From Candidatus Fermentibacteraceae bacterium (GTDB lineage Bacteria; Fermentibacterota; Fermentibacteria; Fermentibacterales; JCC-6), in the NCBI GenBank assembly GCA_016936235.1, contig JAFGPK010000090.1:1-44047 (forward strand): a stretch of 44,047 nt of DNA, written 5' to 3'. The notes beneath the pieces were generated by a model, which was not told the origin of the DNA, did no database searches, and was given only the letters and a program-made list of their open reading frames with translations. Positions within the stretch are counted from its first letter, which is position 1. Every line of letters begins with the position of its first letter. Shown piece after piece: positions 43,238 through 44,047 of the stretch. The position numbers and the translations under genes are program-made.

Positions 43238-44047
43238 TCTTCCGCTTCCCATCCCATCTCTCTGTAGATGCGGTGTATCTCCCCGGCCACGGACAGCCAG
43301 TGGTGCCTCCTGTCGATCCAGGGGGGTCCGGCGGCGGCATGGCTCTCCCTGAGATCCGAGTCAAGAACCAGCTCTCTGAGATCACGTTTCAGGGTACCGG
43401 GCGTGGTGAGGAAGAACGGGTGGTCGGGAATGAACTCCTGATAGGCCCCTGACAGATTGGTTACGGTGGCTATGCCCATGGAGAGACTCTCCAGGGAGTT
43501 CACTCCGTACCCCATGTCCCCGTCTGCCACCTGGTCAACGGCGATGTGGCAGGTCGCCTTCGTCCTAAGGGCCTCGGCGTTGGTCATGTTCTCAATGAGG
43601 ACCATCTCCACCGGGATCTCCCTGGAAAGCTCCTCAACCGCCTGAATTATCTGTTCGGTCCCCTTCACCGCCCTTATCCTGGGAGCGTGGCAGATTCGGA
43701 CCTTGCCGGGAGGGGGCTCCGCGGCAGGAACCATGGACCTGTCGAAAGGAAGGAACAGGTAGCCCACCTCGGGATAGCGCTGGTAGAGGTCGAATTCGCA
43801 GGTGAGGTTGAGGTCCGTGACTTCCCAGATCAGCCTGATGGCTCCCCTCATCCTGAGGTCCAGACCGTGGTAGTAGGATACTATCTTCTTTCCCGATTCC
43901 TTCAGGGCCAGTACATCCCTTCCGTCACGGTAGAAGCTCATTCCCCCCTCCAGGTGATAGATATCGTAATCCCACAGGCCGTACTCCTCGGCAGCCCTGT
44001 CAATCCTGTGTCTCCATATCCTGTCCCTGAATCGCAGGAGAAAACTC
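43234..44047 (-). CDS. Glycosyltransferase (GT4-like), 5' end cut by the window edge
   Basis: At least 270 residues; the frame is open through the right edge, so the true start lies beyond 44047. Upstream of an internal ATG (43941) the reading frame still looks coding (AAEEYGLWDYDIYHLEGGMSFYRDGRD), so 43941 should not be taken as the start. A GT-B C-terminal half is visible: RICHAPRIRAVKGTEQIIQAVEEL, ATCHIAVDQVADGDMGYGVNSLESLSMGIATVTN and a final AGEIHRIYREMG. Likely adds a sugar to the repeat unit. First visible gene of the polysaccharide operon. Confidence 0.82.
   Translation of the reverse strand, partial: SFLLRFRDRIWRHRIDRAAEEYGLWDYDIYHLEGGMSFYRDGRDVLALKESGKKIVSYYHGLDLRMRGAIRLIWEVTDLNLTCEFDLYQRYPEVGYLFLPFDRSMVPAAEPPPGKVRICHAPRIRAVKGTEQIIQAVEELSREIPVEMVLIENMTNAEALRTKATCHIAVDQVADGDMGYGVNSLESLSMGIATVTNLSGAYQEFIPDHPFFLTTPGTLKRDLRELVLDSDLRESHAAAGPPWIDRRHHWLSVAGEIHRIYREMGWEAEE

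Noticed and set aside
43234-43941. Complete 235-residue glycosyltransferase starting at ATG 43941
   Set aside because: The frame stays open and coding-like upstream to the window edge, and the short form would lack the N-terminal GT-B half, so the gene is annotated as cut by the edge.
1-44047. CRISPR arrays, tRNA/rRNA genes, insertion sequences, prophage or toxin-antitoxin genes
   Set aside because: I found no regularly spaced repeats, cloverleaf-like or rRNA-like segments, transposase or phage motifs in the sequence or translations.

Overview
The window is gene-dense bacterial DNA of roughly 60% GC, with 35 protein-coding genes, no rRNA or tRNA that I can see, no insertion sequence and no CRISPR array. 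No gap between genes exceeds about 210 bases. The organism is Gram-negative (diderm): there are Wza- and Wzz-type export proteins, an RND pump with its fusion protein, LolCDE-like transporters and several outer-membrane barrels ending in an aromatic residue. Two secreted proteins end in a FlgD-like/type IX-secretion-type C-terminal domain (YPNPF...G.Y..R), which points to the FCB superphylum or a neighbouring candidate phylum (for example a Fermentibacteria-like lineage; this is inference). AGG is the favoured arginine codon and ATA is common for isoleucine despite the high GC.

Left part (1-23.4 kb). A secreted endonuclease I is followed by a LolD/LolE-like ABC pair with its own promoter. On the minus strand a tightly coupled operon runs GT4 glycosyltransferase > aspartokinase > UppP > two paralogous TPR/outer-membrane-barrel proteins (10907 down to 3254). 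Divergent from it, a TetR regulator leads an operon of a LolA-like periplasmic protein, two FtsX/LolC-type permeases, a LolD-type ATPase and an outer-membrane barrel (11061-16842), followed by another barrel protein. Next come a saccharopine-dehydrogenase-like enzyme, an exonuclease-like/GIY-YIG fusion and a GmhB-like HAD phosphatase (minus), then a PorV/FadL-like outer-membrane protein and a small MscS channel (plus).

Middle (23.4-32.5 kb). A TetR > membrane-fusion protein > RND pump operon (minus) has a textbook TetR operator and promoter. Then come the CCA-adding enzyme, a divergent Gate-domain (nucleoside recognition) membrane protein, an iron-sulfur flavoprotein and an Eis-like acetyltransferase.

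Right part (32.6 kb to the edge). This is one long minus-strand surface-polysaccharide operon: glycosyltransferase (cut by the edge) > Wzx flippase > MurB > GDP-sugar-type reductase > secreted beta-propeller (PorZ-like architecture) > RmlA > RmlB > UDP-xylose synthase > Wza > Wzz. It supplies nucleotide sugars, flips lipid-linked units and exports polymer. A secreted propeller with a type-IX-like tail embedded in it is the most unexpected member.

The best candidates for something new are the UppP/TPR-barrel operon, the LolA/ABC/barrel operon, the propeller inside the polysaccharide operon, and the GIY-YIG protein whose exonuclease domain has lost its catalytic residues.
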